Assembly: GCF_001570785.1 (NCBI RefSeq)
Contig: NZ_BCSI01000005.1
Coordinates: 47,396 to 111,395, forward strand
DNA from: Dermabacter hominis NBRC 106157
GTDB taxonomy: Bacteria > Actinomycetota > Actinomycetes > Actinomycetales > Dermabacteraceae
Direction: 5' to 3'
DNA length: 64,000 bases
The position numbers and the translations under genes were made by a program. Within the stretch, counting starts at the first letter, position 1. Each line of letters opens with the position of its first letter. Below, piece by piece: positions 63,201 through 64,000 of the stretch. Under the pieces are notes generated by a model. The model saw only the letters and a program-made list of their open reading frames with translations. It did no database searches and was not told the origin of the DNA.

Positions 63201-64000
63201 GGAAGGCGTCTGCTGAGGATGGTAAGTGGTCCTCCACCTACACGGTGACAGTGAAGAACACGGGGCCGTTTGAGGGGAAGTCTGCTTCAGTGGCGGATAC
63301 GCCTTCGCTTCCGAAGGGGTTCACACTCTCGGGGGCCAAGGTTGATGGGGCGACGGTTGATGCTAAGTCTGGTTCGTTCCCTGTGACTGATGGTGTGGAG
63401 CTTGCGCCGGGTGGGTCGAAGACCTTCAAGGTTGAGATCTCCGGTGACTATAAAGCGGCTGACGTTGATTGGGCGTCGGTGGCGAAGTGTGAGACTGCTG
63501 GCGGCGGTTCCGTTACGGGTGGTCTTGTCAATACGGTCACGATGGATGGCGACACCGACGGCACTTCGAACAACGCAGCGTGTAATCCTGTGAAGAAGGC
63601 CCCGAAGTTTGCGGTGAAGAAGGAGGCCTCGGGAGAGGCGTCTGCCGCGAACGGCAAGTGGTCCTCGACCTACAAGGTAACGGTGTCGAACACTGGCGAG
63701 GTGAAGGGCACCTCGAAGGCTGTGACGGATACGCCGTCGGTTCCTGCTGGTTTCACTGTCTCGGGAGCGAAGGTTGACGGTAAGGACACCACGCTGACGG
63801 ACGGCTCGTTCACGGTGACTAATGGTGTTGAGCTTGCTCCTGGTGAGTCGAAGACTTTCACGGTTGTGGTGTCGGGTTCGTTTGATCCGGCACGGGTGAA
63901 GGAGTCTGAGGTTCTTCACTGCACCGGCGAGGAAGGTGTTTCGGACGGTAAGGGCTTTGCCAATGGGGTCACGCTCGATGGTGATTCTGACGGCCAAGGC
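60242..64000 (+). CDS. Large secreted repeat-bearing surface protein, 3' end outside window
   Basis: An uninterrupted frame of 1,253 codons runs from ATG 60242 (agaagg 6 nt upstream) to the window end without a stop. Residues 1-39 are a signal peptide with an Ala-Leu-Ala cleavage site. The mature part is Thr/Ser/Lys/Asp-rich beta-sandwich-like sequence with several DUF11/isopeptide-type adhesin modules, recognised by FSDVLPTGFEP, VSDLLPRGMEI and YDVLP motifs near 235, 630 and 830, and scattered Cys pairs. From about residue 978, 143-residue repeats begin. A cell-wall sorting signal or fimbrial context, if any, lies outside. Codon use and base composition are less GC-biased than in neighbouring genes, suggesting accessory DNA. 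Confidence 0.88.
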   Translation, partial: MKSPQVYRHAAVRLLLAMALACVLVMQSLLGGGLVALAEPATPNIEITLNRLTDDNQPTGFKNKYQVTVKCEYLNGQESEDDCLTGGVLKFDGVPKDWNFEIGSSEQLSSVNSAGRTAIVKTIGKQGATFSFEVSVTPPNYVTPNNTSWDLTAALTSDQLKNPLKSETIHTNAVANRKLEVDKKALQESTWIGDTVVWQVAADINDGQKYKGLGVHRPLKVEFSDVLPTGFEPTEIRYAGQKVEFTYDKNSRKLQWSVEGIQVPEPNKANDVYKFEVHTKVTSAACQGKPEPCVGKSENAVTATAHYNGAADLTADAKASVSLAGRPDSRGVISKTAVGVPVKVGDATRKGIFPLRYQDANDKNWDGKALWRTPQDAYAADDRLNGDRSSLVAGGYTVDVAVYEGSTPVKDGSSLLPLTLSYEDDVPCMDPATVQDGFLYTSRTDGKLCQRPAFHVTAVEISTDAPGSLSVGDFVPVAVLTDGSRVPLTKLGDVEVAEKDKPKRIGSVVYSVPKSARGKVARIVAAPERPLDGAKTWKMTIGGFADEKLGGDAILRNQKARVTVTANKQTKPFIDGRSPIADLHLLGSLHHVEKTWSSIGNQFVPLEPNNEVSKAGIRWQVDFSFRGKTQSSGDIVVSDLLPRGMEIVTDPSKIHRKSGITDAVYTYDEAEFTRGVSGASKRKVETKVVENYQDGRTLVQWRIPHTWADPDPSGNVDVVGRFRFAAQPRYAGSYTNDVYLTDAAEPNFRCPLDTPEDVLNLDGDSATAKACHGASSWSIDAPAGYRALSLAKAVKGPEDASFAYTPKKAVVPAKGGPVTYRIEATNSSSDATNGLVFYDVLPHKGDTGVSEKLADQSRGSTQSGSFTAMTKVPQGVKVYYSASTNPCRPEVFPNAANSGCVNDWSETAPKNVTALKFVYDGELKPKQTLALEYTISVPVMKPTDVLWNSVAAKASFASGQSLPPVEAPKVGAARVAQPQFAVEKKSGKASAEDGKWSSTYTVTVKNTGPFEGKSASVADTPSLPKGFTLSGAKVDGATVDAKSGSFPVTDGVELAPGGSKTFKVEISGDYKAADVDWASVAKCETAGGGSVTGGLVNTVTMDGDTDGTSNNAACNPVKKAPKFAVKKEASGEASAANGKWSSTYKVTVSNTGEVKGTSKAVTDTPSVPAGFTVSGAKVDGKDTTLTDGSFTVTNGVELAPGESKTFTVVVSGSFDPARVKESEVLHCTGEEGVSDGKGFANGVTLDGDSDGQG
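63173..64000 (+). repeat. Tandem 143-residue repeats in the surface protein
   Basis: Repeat 1 (63173-63601, 429 bp) and repeat 2 (63602 to beyond the window) share P-x-FAVxK at their starts, GKWSSTY-x-VTV-x-NTG, ADTPS/TDTPS, GAKVDG, GVELAPG-x-SKTF and T-x-DGD-x-DG at matching positions. More copies probably follow. Confidence 0.88.

Noticed and set aside
1..64000. CRISPR arrays, insertion sequences, phage genes, restriction or toxin-antitoxin modules
   Set aside because: None seen: no regularly spaced repeats, no transposase motifs, and the only site-specific recombinase is the housekeeping XerC-like protein.

Overview
The window is a contiguous chromosomal segment of a high-GC Gram-positive bacterium (Actinomycetota). 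The evidence is the actinobacterial gene order (ftsY-ffh; rpsP-KH-rimM-trmD-rplS-lepB-rnhB; rpsB-tsf-pyrH-frr-cdsA-rlmN; rimP-nusA-ylxR-infB-rbfA-truB; dapB-thyX-dapA-rnj-ftsK-pgsA-cinA-clgR-DUF3046-recA-recX), frequent GTG/TTG starts, a GAAC-N4-GTTC type SOS box in front of recA, and actinobacteria-restricted families (DUF2469, DUF3046, DUF4439, ClgR). A small-genome Micrococcales member of the Dermabacter/Brachybacterium kind is my best guess, but the genus is inference. No rRNA, tRNA, CRISPR, insertion sequence or prophage is visible.

Layout. 1-4.3 kb: co-translational membrane targeting (ftsY, ffh) plus a small DivIVA-domain protein. 4.5-11.4 kb: ribosomal proteins S16 and L19, 30S maturation and tRNA modification (khpA, rimM, trmD), two signal peptidases, RNase HII, DUF2469. 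11.5-18.5 kb: DNA processing (yraN, comM-like, dprA, xerC-like recombinase), with a MarR/MFS pair inserted, and an M23 peptidase on the minus strand. 18.8-24.4 kb: rpsB, tsf, pyrH, frr, cdsA, rlmN. 24.5-31 kb: a second DivIVA-domain protein, the site-2 protease rseP, a GNAT enzyme, a small alarmone synthetase, proS and a ferritin-like lipoprotein. 31-38.8 kb: the nusA-infB operon with rimP, ylxR, a Trm11-like methyltransferase, rbfA and truB. 38.8-45 kb: an L,D-transpeptidase, ribF, rpsO, pnp and an RDD membrane protein. 45-53 kb: an M16 peptidase, lysine/DAP genes dapB and dapA, an SGNH hydrolase with an SLH-domain protein, a HAD phosphatase, thyX and RNase J. 53-60 kb: ftsK, pgsA, cinA, clgR, DUF3046, recA, recX. 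60.2-64 kb: the 5' part of a very large secreted, repeat-bearing surface protein that runs off the window.

Most of the window is housekeeping. Genes are tightly packed, often with 4-bp ATGA/GTGA overlaps, and transcription units are separated by clear GC-rich hairpins. The least ordinary parts are the surface protein at the right end, the SGNH-SLH pair, the two DivIVA-motif mini-proteins, the absence of the isoprenoid genes dxr and ispG from the rseP cluster, a ylxR gene without a usable start codon in front of its signature motif, and several structured leaders or probable leaderless promoters. I did not find a convincing new multi-gene system; the right-end surface locus is the best candidate for accessory biology and needs the neighbouring sequence.
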